A DNA stretch of 64,000 nt from Selaginella moellendorffii. Its lineage: Eukaryota; Streptophyta; Lycopodiopsida; Selaginellales; Selaginellaceae. The notes below the pieces were generated by a model, which saw nothing but the letters and a program-made list of their open reading frames with translations, was not told the DNA's origin and made no database searches. The stretch lies in NCBI RefSeq assembly GCF_000143415.4, contig NW_003314345.1, forward strand, positions 756,264-820,263, written 5' to 3'. Positions within the stretch are counted from its first letter, which is position 1. Each line of letters begins with the position of its first letter. Positions 10,474-21,704 of this stretch are shown here, in pieces. The translations under genes and the position numbers were made by a program.

Positions 10474-10652
10474 ACTATCATCAGAACCAATCGATGTGCT
10501 CTTCCTCCTCTTCTCCGCCTTGAAAATGGATGAGCGCGCTGGCTAGATTGACTGCGTGAAATGGATCAACGCGCCTTTGACCCTGCACTGTATATGAAAA
10601 AGTAGTCGGCAGTCGTACAATACGTATAAAACAATATTGGGCTTGGCATTAC

Positions 10653-10918
10653 CTTCGCATTATCCCCCTCTTTGCGAGCCAACGAAGATCTGAGAACGTA
10701 CACTGACAATCTGGAAAACCAACAAACGAAAATACAAAGATTGGAGAAAACTTGGCCTGAAACATATACATGAAACCTTACACTCACCTGTAGTTACAGT
10801 GAACCTCGAATCGGTCGTAATTCTCATGACCGAGATCTAGGAGGGCCTTCTCCAGAAGCACGATCGTCACGAGGATTGATTCATCGGTCTTGAAGTAACT
10901 GCCGGACTCTGAAAAGAG
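10653..10918 (-). other. Two exon-like segments of an unidentified upstream gene
   Basis: On the minus strand, 10918-10788 is open and bounded by TTTTCAG and GTGAGTG. It would encode a segment containing FKTDESILVTIVLLEKALLD. Segment 10710-10653, bounded by TTTCCAG and GTAATG, continues in phase with LSVYVLRSSLARKEGDNAK. They sit between the kinase start and the Copia insertion. A convincing first exon (GCTAGGGTTTATGG at 23864) lies beyond the transposon on the same strand. They may be exons of one gene split by the insertion, or 5' leader exons of the kinase. No family is recognised. Confidence 0.3.
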
Positions 10919-11141
10919 AAGCAAGTTTTAAGAACCGAACAAGCGAAGGCGAACAGGAAAAGTAAAGACGTGCCTGAAAGCTTTACCTGAGTCCTTGTCG
11001 GTTAGAAAAAAGTAAGGAAAAGAAAAAGAGAAAAGCTCACACCTATGAGCTTTTCTCATAGCTCATCTATGTGGTGCTCTTTTTTCACTCCGAATAGATA
11101 GCGATTGATCAGAAGTTTCATAGTGCAGGCTTTGTGATCCT

Positions 11142-11281
11142 TGTGGTATTATGAAACGGTGTTGTGTTATTATTATGACGGTTGATACATGGTTAAATGT
11201 ATGGGTTTATCGTGACGATCCGTGGCGGCGTCTGGATCGCTCACGTGGCTGTGTGCTGACGTGGTCTTGTTCACTCCCACA
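11142..11281 (-). repeat. Copia 3' LTR (140 bp)
   Basis: Left-hand terminal repeat, the 3' LTR in the element's own orientation. It begins TGTGGTATTATG and ends CACTCCCACA on the plus strand. I found no difference from 23323-23462. The gag-pol stop codon lies inside it at 11207, so the last 24 amino acids of the polyprotein are encoded by the LTR. Confidence 0.95.
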
Positions 11282-14195
11282 CTCCTCCTCAAGGCCAACG
11301 TCTAAAGTCAGCCCAAGAGCCTTCGTGAAGACTTCATGTTTAACACGAGGAAGTGGTTTTGTTAGCACGTCCGCTAGCATGGAGTTTGTCGGGCAGAACT
11401 CCAGCTCGATCATTCCTCTCTGGATCTGCTCTCGTATAAAATGGAAGCGCAGCTCAATGTGTTTAGTACGAGAGTGGAACCTGGAGTTCTTGGTCAAAGC
11501 TATTGCAGACTGGTTGTCACACAATAGCTTGACCACGCCCGTGTTGATTTGTAGATCCTGGAGAAGTCCCTTCAGCCACGCTGCTTCCTTGGTTGCAGCT
11601 GCTGCAGCTATGTACTCAGCCTCGGTACTCGACATTGCTGTAATAGCCTGTCGTTTGCTGCACCAGCTTGCGACATTTCCATTTAGCAGGAAAACGTAGC
11701 CTGTGGTTGACTTCCTGTTGTCTGGATCCCCGGCCCAATCAGCATCAGAGTAACCAGCCAGCTTGTTGCCGCTCTCGCCTCTGGAGTACTTTAAAGTTAG
11801 CTGGTTAGTCCCTGCCACGTACCTCATAATACGTTTCAAAGCCTGCCAGTGTGCTGTGGAGGGACGGTCCAGGTACTTCGCCACTGTTCCCACAGCATAC
11901 GCAAGGTCAGGCCGAGTGGAGATTACCAGGTAGATCAGGCTGCCGACCATAGAGCGATAGACTGCTCTAGATGCTTTCTCCTCCTCGGGAGATTGATCAA
12001 GGTACTCTCCACTCTCAGCAGATAATTTCGTGCCTGTTTCCATGGGAGTAGCAACCGGATTAACATGAGCAAGGCCATACCTCTGGAGCACGTCGGAAAC
12101 ATATTTTGCCTGGCTTAGCTCCAGAGTGCCTCGTTCCCTGTTGCGCGTCACCTGGATACCGAGGCAGAAATGCAACTCACCGAGGTCTTTCATGGCAAAT
12201 TTAGCGCCAAGGTACGTTTTAAATTTGTGGATCAAACGTAGCTGATTTGCCACGAGAATAGCATCGTCCACATATAGCGCAAGGAACAAATAGCCCTCAG
12301 CGTCAAAATATATGTAGAGGTTACAATCAGCAGCACTGCGCACGAAACCAAGGGAAATTAGAAAAGAATCTATTTTCGTGTACCATTGGCGTGGCGACTG
12401 CTTGAGTCCGTAGAGAGCTTTGTTAAGCTTGCAAACGAGGTGTTCTTCTCCAGGCTGGATAAAACCAGGAGGCTGAGCCACATACACCTCTTCATCGATG
12501 TCGCCGTTAAGGAACGCAGTGCAAACGTCAAGTTGATGGAGCTCGAGATCCAATTCTGCAGCTAAGATTAGTAGCATACGAATGGTTGTGAGTTTCACCA
12601 CCGGGCTGTAAGTCTCCGAGTAGTCCAGCCCATGAACTTGAGAAAATCCGCGTGCCACAAATCTCGCCTTGTAGCGCTCAATGCTTCCATCAGCGTTGTA
12701 CTTTTTCTTAAACAACCACTTGGATGAGACGAGCTTTCTGCGAGCTGGAAGTTCAACCAGCGACCAAGTGTTGTTTTTCTGGAGAGAATCATACTCCTCC
12801 TGCATAGCTGCCTGCCAGTGTTCAGCTTCTGGTCCATGTAGAGCCGCTTGGGGACCGAGAGAGGCAGGTGGAGCCGACAGAGCCCAGAAGTAGGCACGCT
12901 TTCCTATAGGCATCGCCTCCTTGGCTTTAAGAGATGGTTTCACGACACGACCCAAGCGTGTCACCACTGCTGTGCCGGCTGGAGGAGGTGGTAGCTTGGG
13001 AATGCTGGGAGGAGTGGTGGCATCTTGATATAACTCGTCGCCAACGAACAGGTCAGCCACAAGCGTGGAAAGATCTGGCTGTTCATTGGTGCTTGAGGAT
13101 GCAGCCGCTGTGGCCTGTGGAGTCGTCAGAGGAGGTGTCGAAGGAAGAGAAGTACCGTGATCAGCTCCTCCTGCCAGACCGCCTCCTTCGGGCGCTCCTT
13201 CAGCAACTCCTCCTGGCTCTGCAGCGGCTGGATTGTCTGGTGCTGGGTGGAGATGTGGAACGTCGTCCAAAATCTCAGAAAGATCCACCAGAGATGGTGG
13301 AGAAACAGGAGGGAGTCTCAGGGTATCTCGATAAAGACGAGCTTCATCAAACACCACATCTCGGCTCACCACCAGTTTCCTGCGCTGGCAGTTATAGAGT
13401 CGATAGGCTTTTACCTGGGTGTGATAACCCATGAAGATGCATTTCTCGCTCTTGGGATCCAGCTTCCGCCGCTGAACATTGGGAATGTGGGCGTAGGCTA
13501 TGCAACCAAACACCCTCAAGTGCCCTAACTTGGGGCGCTTCCCAGTCCATACTTGAAACGGCACCTGTCCTGTGGAACGTGTTGGCAGCCGGTTCCGGAG
13601 ATACACTGCTGTGTTGAGTGCCTCTCCCCAAAACACCTTGGGCATGCCAGCGTGCTGGAGAAGGCAGCGTACACAGTCCATAAGTGTCCTGTTCAGGCGC
13701 TCGGCGACCCCATTCTGCTGCGAGGTGTGGGCTGCGGTGTACTCGTGGTGGATGCCAGCCTGAGCAAGAAATGCCAGAAACTCCTTGCTCATATACTCAC
13801 CGCCGCCATCTGAACGTAGTGTCCGGATGGTACAGCCAGTGGCATTTTCTGCCCAGCTTTTGTAGACCTGGAAGTGATGGTAGACCTCTCCCTTGTGTGC
13901 CATGCGAACAGCCACCGCATAGCGTGAGTAGTCGTCAATGAACGAAACGAAGTACCGCTTGTGACTGAGAGTTGCTTCTGGCACATGGCACACATCCGTG
14001 TGTACCAGCTGAAGAAATCCTGAGGCGCCATCTTCTGGACTTCTGCATGGAAAGGGTAGTCTTGGCTGCTTCCCCAGTTGGCACGTCTCACATACTCCCA
14101 GTTGGCTGGCACCGGTGAGGGTAAAATCATCAGCAAGCTTGTGGCTAGCAAGTAGCTGGATGTCGTGAGAATTGGCATGCCCTAGCCGAGCGTGC
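11207..14195 (-). CDS. Copia pol: integrase, reverse transcriptase, RNase H (second part of split gag-pol)
   Basis: This is the downstream part of the gag-pol frame, joining the part at 21705-23053 once the nested element is removed. From the junction it carries the second half of the GAG-pre-integrase zinc motif (HARLGH then CETC), then the integrase core with FIDDYSRY and the NGVAERLNRT block that supplies the catalytic Glu. The Copia reverse transcriptase contains LYGLKQSPRQWY and the catalytic YVDD. RNase H follows, with GYSDADWAGD, STEAEY and a C-terminal ADVLTKPL. No stop or frameshift interrupts it. The frame extends through the polypurine tract into the 3' LTR. As it stands the element cannot make a full polyprotein because of the insertion. 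Confidence 0.93.
11282..11290 (-). other. Copia polypurine tract
   Basis: On the minus strand GAGGAGGAG directly precedes the 3' LTR, the expected position of the plus-strand DNA primer. The same bases encode three Glu codons of the polyprotein. Confidence 0.75.
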
Positions 14196-15916
14196 TGTGA
14201 GACACAAAATCCCTAGGCCCCAAAGTGGAGCCGGAAGGGCGCCACATGGTAGTGGCCAAAGCGAGAGCCAAACGAGCGCAACACGTTTGGACCAAAAGCT
14301 CCAACTTGAAAAGTCAAGAGCGGGAGTGGAACTCCCAACGAAGTGCTCGAGGAACGAGCACAAAGCGAGCAAAAGGCAAGGCTCCAAAAAGGGACCCAAA
14401 AGGACCAACACATGACACGTGGGAGTGTCCGAGATGGAGTCCGAAGTGGAGTCCGAGGTGGACCCGAGATGGACCCGAGTTGGAGTCCGAAGTGGAGTCC
14501 GAGATGGAGTCCGAGGTGGACCCGAGATGGACCCGAGTTGGAGTCCAAAGTGGAGTCCGAGATGGAGTCCGAGGTGGACCCGAGATGGACCCGAGCTGGA
14601 GTCCGAAGTGGAGTCTGAGATGGACCCGAGATGGAGTCCGAGATGGAGTCCGAGATGGAGTCTGAGGTGGACCCGAGATGGACCCGAAATGGAGTCCGAG
14701 ATGGAGTCTGAGATGGACCCGAGATGGAGTCCAAGATGGAGTCCGAAGTCAAGACCGAGACCGGGACCGAGACCGAGACCGAGACTGAGATCGGGACCGA
14801 GACCGAGACCGAGGCCGAGGCCGAGACCGAGCCCGAGCCCGAGTCCGAGTCCGAATCCGAGTCCGAGTCCGAGTCCGAGTCCGAGTCCGAGTCCGAGTCC
14901 GAGTCCGAGTCCGGAGCCTGAGAGGGTGAAAGCCCAAAGCGTTCGTCTCCCAGACCCTGGGGGGTTTGGTGAGCTCCAAAAGTATAGTAGGGGAAGGACT
15001 GCAGTGGAGCCAGTTTGGCCAGGAAAGGCCAGTTTGGCCCAGGAAGGCCAGACCCAGTGTTGGGTGATGAGCTGCCCACTGGGAAGTCCAAGACTAGAGT
15101 GAACACAGACCGACAAGCGGGGTGGCTTGGTGAAGTGTTCAAGAGCCAGCTCTAGTTCCCCCGGGAGATCGACTGGCCGATGCTCCCAGTCCAAGTGTGG
15201 GTGGCACTACCTACTTGGATACCTGGTGTGGCTCAACGGAACCCGCTCTAAGCCCATGGCTAGAGCACCCAAGGGCAGAAGGCGAGGAGAGTACCCAGGT
15301 GGCTCGCGTAAGGCCACGGTGTTCCGAAATGTTGTCCCAAAGGCCTAGACTGTGGAAAGGAAGAGGAGCAGTCCTTTGGGGTAGTGACCAAGGACACAGT
15401 CGTGTGGTGAGGAAGTCCCAGAGGACTGTGGGACTTAGTGGTCGGGCCTGTGGGTCTCGATCCAGTGGTAGTGTTGGCAAACACGGCCAGGGGCAGAAAG
15501 GGACTTAGTGGGGACTGACAAAGGGATATTGGGGAAGGCTATTCCCCTTGTCGGTGGGCATCCTAAGGATGCTAAGGAGTGGATCTGAGATGACCACTCA
15601 CGGATGGTTTGCCTAGTCTTGGGGAGCCAAGACTGTGATGCAAGTGGTATTGGACTACCAGTGTGGCAAAGGTGATTGGGCATGGCCTTAGCGTAACGGG
15701 CTGCTATGTCGGTGGTACCTTTGAGTGTCGGTCATGGGATCGGACACGTGGAGCACTTGGACCAAGTGCAAATGTTGAGTGGCATGGATGCCGTTCTCGG
15801 GGCTAGCAAATCCCAAGTCCTGGATTGGACTTATGGAGGTTGTGAATGAGACTCCTCCAAGTGGTCGGAGGTGTGGTTAAGTGACTAAAGTAGAATGGAA
15901 AATTTAGTCGCTTACA
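14196..15916 (+). repeat. LARD-like 5' LTR (1,721 bp)
   Basis: Left LTR. It contains a low-complexity block at about 14419-14925 and several perfect small hairpins further right. Compared with the right LTR it differs at 14274, 14709, 14911, 15711, 15769 and 15810, all transitions. A 12-bp imperfect inverted repeat (15878-15889 with 15903-15914) sits almost at its 3' end. Confidence 0.93.
14419..14925 (+). repeat. Minisatellite and CCGAGT hexamer array inside the LTR
   Basis: First part (14419-14750): shuffled units built from GAGATGGACCCGAG and GAGTCCGAG. Second part (14750-14925): nearly pure hexamers CCGAGA then CCGAGT. A copy occurs in the right LTR at 20202-20708. The long open frames across it (Ser-Asp, Leu-Gly or Pro-Ser repeats) result from a repeat unit divisible by three and are not genes. 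Confidence 0.9.
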
Positions 15917-15919
15917 ATT

Positions 15920-15931
15920 TGGTATCGGAGC
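15920..15931 (+). other. LARD-like primer-binding site
   Basis: TGGTATCGGAGC begins three bases after the 5' LTR, the same initiator tRNA-Met-type site used by the Copia host. It fixes the element's orientation as plus. Confidence 0.85.
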
Positions 15932-18900
15932 TGTTCCTTAGTCCGACTTTTATTGGTGCTCAAGTATATCACCACTAGTGTTGGCATCGGAAGGTCCGAG
16001 GAGTGGGCCTATCCTTGAGGAGTAGCAAGTCTGGAAGACATGGCTCTCCATTACAGTTCATGTGTGAACTTGTAGACGAGGTGGTGGATAGAAAAGGGCC
16101 AATAATGGAACGACTTTGGGATCTTGGGAACAGTGCAAGGTTTTCCTCATTGAGTTGAGGATGTGATCTGGATGAGCATTTGTCTCAGCAAATTGGCTTA
16201 GGTTGTTGTGGTAAACAACTAAAGTTGGGATCACGGGAAAGATAGAGACTCCAAAACAATAAAGGAGTCACAAGATTATCCTCATATAGTTGAGGTTGGT
16301 GCTCATGAATGTGAGACCAAAGGTAATGACCGTGGAAGGTCAAATACGGAAGAGGACTCAAGTCCTTGAAATGGTAGCCGGGGCTACCTCTAATAAATGC
16401 TGGAACAACCCAAGGAGTTGGGGGTGTATTAAGTGGATGAGTTGGTATTCTCATCACATGGACAAGTAGTCCTAAGGGGCAAAGGTTGCCCCCAGAGAAC
16501 AAAATCAAGTGTCGGAGTAACACTTTTGAAAATAGTCCTTTTGAGTAGGACAGGAATGCAATAAGTGTATTCCAGTGAGCTAGTGCCTCACAAGTAGGAC
16601 CTTACGAGTCTGTGGATTGACCAAGTCCAAAACTGCTGGATGACTCAAGTAGAGTCAACGGATGGTCCTAAAAAGGACTGAATGAAGCATTTGGACTGAG
16701 GTGCGTTGTACCCCACAAAGGATGGGGGGGGATCATAGGATCCAAGGATGAGAACAGAGAGTATCTCATCGATGGCAAAATGTGCCATGCTAAAGTTATA
16801 GGAAAGGTGTTCCCAGAAGAAAACAACTTTGACATGAAGTTGTGTGTGACCTCTATGGGGCAGTGCTAACAGATGGTTGGCATGAAAAAGAGCGGTGTTG
16901 GTCTTGGCAAAGACTTAGACACGAATGGAAATGTCATAGAGGTAGGCTCGTGGAGCCGATAGTGTGGAGACACCAAATGTGCCAAGGTGTGATACCTTGA
17001 GGCTATGTTGGTGGGTTCATGAGAACCCCTTGCCAAAGGAATCCCAATGGAAATGGGAATGGCATAGCCTAAGCTGCAGAGCATGCAGTTGGAGTGTGGT
17101 GACCCAGATAGTGATGGAGGTGTGAAAGCACCAAGTAATGAGTTGTAGGACTTGACAACTATGAGGCAACTAAGCAAGAGGTGCAAAATAACTGGTTAAA
17201 TGGGTAGAAGGTAGCTACCCAAGACTTCTAGTATAGGGAAGTCGGATATACCCTTACGGGGGATAAGTTGCTTATGTTGCGATATAGTAAGTCAATGTCA
17301 TAAAAGGAAATACTCATTGTCAAGAAAGCCATCATTGGGACACCCGAACACTCTAGAACACCAGAAGGTGGTGTTTGATGTCGCGAGGGCAATGGATAAA
17401 GCCCAAGGGACTAAGTCCCTAGCGAATGATGGATAGAAGGTGCTATCCAAATGTCCAAGGTTGCGGAGACAGGAGAGGACTGTCTACCCAAGTTGGACAA
17501 AGCCAAAAATGGAATTTTGGCAAGGCTAGTGATGGGCATGTAAAGGCCCATAAGCAACAATGTAACCCCAGTGTGTGGGATTATAAGCTGAGCATACCCG
17601 GATTGAGGAACCACTCCCTGGGCTATTGGGTAGGTTCATCCCTAAGAATACTTGCTAAGGCATGATAGAAAGTGCAAAGCTATCCTCCTGGTCTGGAGGA
17701 GAATGACCGAAGGAAAGGTGTGAAGCCAAAGGCAAGTAGTGTTGGGATGGAACTAAACCATAGAAATCAAAGGGCATATCCAACAGTGGTTATGAAAGTT
17801 GGGAGTGGAGAATCAAGAGGGTGCTCAAGGATGTTGTTGCTAGCAACCGTGATGCCATGGAGAGTCTAAAATATGGAATTGTCCATGTTAGACTATATGG
17901 CAACTATAAAGCTTGCGAAAGGGGAGGCCTTAGCAAGCTGAGGGACAGAGTTCCTTCAAGGTTCCCAAAGACGATTCTAGGTAGCGTAGTACCTAAAAAG
18001 GCCAAGTGTAAATGGTTCATGGAACGTGCGAAATCAGAGTGGCGCAGCAGGAGCGTGGTCTTGAAGCTTGCCATGAGGCAAGGTTATCAAGGTTAGGGAA
18101 GTAGTTCCCGAGTGTTCAAAGAGAGGGCTTTGAACGAAAGTCGATGGTCAAGGACTTTCACGCTTATGCAGGAACCATGTTACAATGGTCGGAGGACTTG
18201 CCAAGTGAGATTGGCACGTCGGGGGAACAAAGACCCTAGTTGAAGGTGATATCTTCAAAAAGGGTGGGCCAGGGGGCCGAGCATGGAGGAGTCCATACAT
18301 GATCACAGACATGTCAAGTGAGAGGACTTGGCAGTGTGGAGGAACTAGGTTCCTAAGCTGTGATCTGTAGCGCGCTTTAAAAATAGGTTGGTGCACCGGC
18401 GTGGGGAGTCACGCCAGGCATCTAGCGTGATGCCGTCCGTAGATGCATATACGGAGGTTGGGTTCGAGTCCCGACCCTCTAGTGCTTGGGTTCGAGTCCC
18501 AAATCACTAGGGCGTGGTGATGGTTTGGAATATGAGGACACTCATATTTCGGTGGTCATGGACTCTCAGTGGGGAGACTGGTTTGGGCACACCGCCAAGC
18601 GAGGGATGCCTCGGAGTCGTGATGCACGGTTAGATTGCTTAGTGTGAAAGCTCGGCATATCTAACTTGAACGCTTTGGTGCAAGTGGCACCAAGGTCGTG
18701 GTGAGTGAGATGGGGACACCTAATCTCAGTTGCTATGAACCCTTGGCCGTAAGGGCTAGCTTGGGTGCACCACCAAGTGTGGGGGATGCCCCCGGGGTTA
18801 TAGTCAACAACTTGGAGGTCTAGAAGACCAAGTACCTCTTGGCAACTCTGTTAAGGTGCCAAGGTGAGATCACTAGGTGATCTTATGGCCAGATAAGGAC

Positions 18901-19966
18901 AAGGTCCTTGGTTTGCTAAGGAATGAAGTTCCTGGTTCAAAATGTTGAAATTGAACTGTTTAAGATGGTGTGGCTTGGTCGTGATGACCAAGTGGGAAGA
19001 GCACCTAAGGGAAATAAACTATGTCCGTCCGATGGCATAGTGAGTCCGAGGAAAGTAGTCTCTATAAAAGACCCATGGGAGGGTCACGAAGTTGGGCCAT
19101 GGATAGAGCCCATAGCAGAATATGCTAAAGAGACATACTAGGGGTGAACATCCTCCGGACTTGGCAAAGAAGAGTCTTTGCTATGGAACCGAATGGATAC
19201 CTCAAAAATGGAGGTAGCGATCCGATGTTGCTGGGTGCAACAATCAAGGATAGGAGCAAAGGACTAGTGGCCAAAGTTTGGGCCATGGAATTTAATGGAA
19301 GGGATCCAAATGGCAAAGTTAGCCAAGGAACACTAATGTGTTCGATGCTAACAGCTTGTGGGAAAGGAAGCGGACTTTCAAGGATGGATTCCTAAGTGCT
19401 CCAATTTGGCGAAGTAAAGGCTCCAAGTGAGGGAGCGGTAAGGTAGCCAAATGATAGGGCCATGGACAGCCCTAGCACAAAGTATGATAAATGGAACTTA
19501 GTGCCCAAGGTGGCACGAAATAGAAGAGAGGATGATGGTGCCCTCAAGTAATGAACTTCCTAGGATAGGGAAGTGGAGTTGCACAATCTGTGCAATGCAA
19601 GGTGTTGGAGACACCTAGAAAATTGACTTCCAAAAAGTCAAAAGAGTAAAAGTTCCAAGGTGCAAACATTCAATAGATGGAAATTGAGACTATTCGAGAA
19701 GGAGTAGTGGGATTGACTTAGAGAAGGGTCTCTAAGAGGTTTAGCGAGAACTAAACCAATAAAAGGGGAGAACCATTACATGTGGTCCAATCAGTCTTTA
19801 AGTTGGAGAGACTACGCTCCTTAAAGGATGGACAAGGCATGGTGAGCCTTTGATGTCAAACCATAGACAAAGATTGGCTAGGTGCCAAGGATGGAAATGG
19901 TAACACGTGTGGGTGTTACTTTATGAAAGGGTTTACCGTTCGATGAGGACATCGAACTTCGTCTAT
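15932..19966 (+). other. Non-coding internal region rich in small perfect hairpins
   Basis: About 4 kb without a protein-like frame on either strand. Many short perfect inverted repeats can be read directly, for example 16373-16388 (GGTAGCC/GGCTACC), 17202-17220, 17406-17420, 17431-17448, 18114-18135 (GTTCAAAG/CTTTGAAC), 18867-18883 and 18974-18992. Some abut one another, such as 18114-18135 and 18136-18159. Two tRNA B-box-like motifs lie at 18461-18499. The function is unknown; a structured packaging or replication RNA is one possibility. Confidence 0.6.
18461..18510 (+). other. Paired tRNA T-arm/B-box-like motifs
   Basis: GGTTCGAGTCC, a match to the RNA polymerase III B-box consensus, occurs at 18461-18471 and again at 18489-18499. 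Each sits in a possible 5-bp T-stem (TTGGG/CCCGA and TTGGG/CCCAA) with a 7-nt loop. The second is enclosed by CTAGTG/CACTAG (18479-18484, 18505-18510). I could not fold a full cloverleaf and see no clear A box, so no tRNA gene is called. Confidence 0.4.
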
Positions 19967-19978
19967 GGGTGGTGGAGT
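19967..19978 (+). other. LARD-like polypurine-like tract
   Basis: The purine-rich GGGTGGTGGAG stretch lies immediately before the 3' LTR, the position expected for the polypurine tract. Confidence 0.5.
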
Positions 19979-21699
19979 TGTGAGACACAAAATCCCTAGG
20001 CCCCAAAGTGGAGCCGGAAGGGCGCCACATGGTAGTGGCCAAAGCGAGAGCCAAACAAGCGCAACACGTTTGGACCAAAAGCTCCAACTTGAAAAGTCAA
20101 GAGCGGGAGTGGAACTCCCAACGAAGTGCTCGAGGAACGAGCACAAAGCGAGCAAAAGGCAAGGCTCCAAAAAGGGACCCAAAAGGACCAACACATGACA
20201 CGTGGGAGTGTCCGAGATGGAGTCCGAAGTGGAGTCCGAGGTGGACCCGAGATGGACCCGAGTTGGAGTCCGAAGTGGAGTCCGAGATGGAGTCCGAGGT
20301 GGACCCGAGATGGACCCGAGTTGGAGTCCAAAGTGGAGTCCGAGATGGAGTCCGAGGTGGACCCGAGATGGACCCGAGCTGGAGTCCGAAGTGGAGTCTG
20401 AGATGGACCCGAGATGGAGTCCGAGATGGAGTCCGAGATGGAGTCTGAGGTGGACCCGAGATGGACCCGAAATGGAGTCCGAGATGGAGTCCGAGATGGA
20501 CCCGAGATGGAGTCCAAGATGGAGTCCGAAGTCAAGACCGAGACCGGGACCGAGACCGAGACCGAGACTGAGATCGGGACCGAGACCGAGACCGAGGCCG
20601 AGGCCGAGACCGAGCCCGAGCCCGAGTCCGAGTCCGAATCCGAGTCCGAGTCCGAGTCCGAGTCCGAGTCCGAGTCCGAGTCCGAGTCCGAGTTCGGAGC
20701 CTGAGAGGGTGAAAGCCCAAAGCGTTCGTCTCCCAGACCCTGGGGGGTTTGGTGAGCTCCAAAAGTATAGTAGGGGAAGGACTGCAGTGGAGCCAGTTTG
20801 GCCAGGAAAGGCCAGTTTGGCCCAGGAAGGCCAGACCCAGTGTTGGGTGATGAGCTGCCCACTGGGAAGTCCAAGACTAGAGTGAACACAGACCGACAAG
20901 CGGGGTGGCTTGGTGAAGTGTTCAAGAGCCAGCTCTAGTTCCCCCGGGAGATCGACTGGCCGATGCTCCCAGTCCAAGTGTGGGTGGCACTACCTACTTG
21001 GATACCTGGTGTGGCTCAACGGAACCCGCTCTAAGCCCATGGCTAGAGCACCCAAGGGCAGAAGGCGAGGAGAGTACCCAGGTGGCTCGCGTAAGGCCAC
21101 GGTGTTCCGAAATGTTGTCCCAAAGGCCTAGACTGTGGAAAGGAAGAGGAGCAGTCCTTTGGGGTAGTGACCAAGGACACAGTCGTGTGGTGAGGAAGTC
21201 CCAGAGGACTGTGGGACTTAGTGGTCGGGCCTGTGGGTCTCGATCCAGTGGTAGTGTTGGCAAACACGGCCAGGGGCAGAAAGGGACTTAGTGGGGACTG
21301 ACAAAGGGATATTGGGGAAGGCTATTCCCCTTGTCGGTGGGCATCCTAAGGATGCTAAGGAGTGGATCTGAGATGACCACTCACGGATGGTTTGCCTAGT
21401 CTTGGGGAGCCAAGACTGTGATGCAAGTGGTATTGGACTACCAGTGTGGCAAAGGTGATTGGGCATGGCCTTAGCGTAACGGGCTGCTATGTCAGTGGTA
21501 CCTTTGAGTGTCGGTCATGGGATCGGACACGTGGAGCACTTGGACCAAGTGTAAATGTTGAGTGGCATGGATGCCGTTCTCGGGGCTAGCAAGTCCCAAG
21601 TCCTGGATTGGACTTATGGAGGTTGTGAATGAGACTCCTCCAAGTGGTCGGAGGTGTGGTTAAGTGACTAAAGTAGAATGGAAAATTTAGTCGCTTACA
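19979..21699 (+). repeat. LARD-like 3' LTR (1,721 bp)
   Basis: Right LTR, the same length as the left. I found six differences, all transitions, about 0.35 percent. Followed directly by the CGTGC duplication and the Copia GAG-pre-integrase codons. Confidence 0.93.
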
Positions 21700-21704
21700 C
21701 GTGC

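Larger units (their letters stand above)
14191..21704 (+). mobile_element. Nested non-coding LTR retrotransposon (LARD-like)
   Basis: Element 14196-21699 (7,504 bp) inside Copia gag-pol, flanked by CGTGC at 14191-14195 and 21700-21704. It has two 1,721-bp LTRs beginning TGTGAGACAC and ending CGCTTACA, a 4,062-bp internal region, a primer-binding site and a polypurine-like tract, all oriented plus. No internal frame exceeds about 112 codons, and none shows gag, protease, RT, RNase H or integrase motifs. Long LTRs, a multi-kilobase non-coding interior and intact transposition signals match the large retrotransposon derivative (LARD) type, mobilised in trans. The autonomous partner, Copia or Gypsy, cannot be told. 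The two LTRs differ at only six positions that I found. Confidence 0.92.

Noticed and set aside
10797-11136. CRISPR-like or phage/plasmid features anywhere in the window
   Set aside because: Spliced eukaryotic genes and plant LTR elements throughout; no spaced direct repeats or bacterial operon structure.
14145-15194. Open frames of up to 350 codons rich in Gly-Leu, Ser-Asp or Pro-Ser across the LTRs (also 19916-20977)
   Set aside because: They run over a 6-bp-unit repeat array on several frames and both strands at once; the repeat length alone keeps them open. No domain and no start context.
18400-18520. Complete tRNA gene
   Set aside because: Two good T-arm/B-box motifs, but no matching acceptor stem, anticodon arm or clear A box could be assembled.
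15932-19966. Small frames of 60-110 codons inside the nested element
   Set aside because: No motif of gag, protease, RT, RNase H or integrase; sizes fit chance in non-coding DNA.
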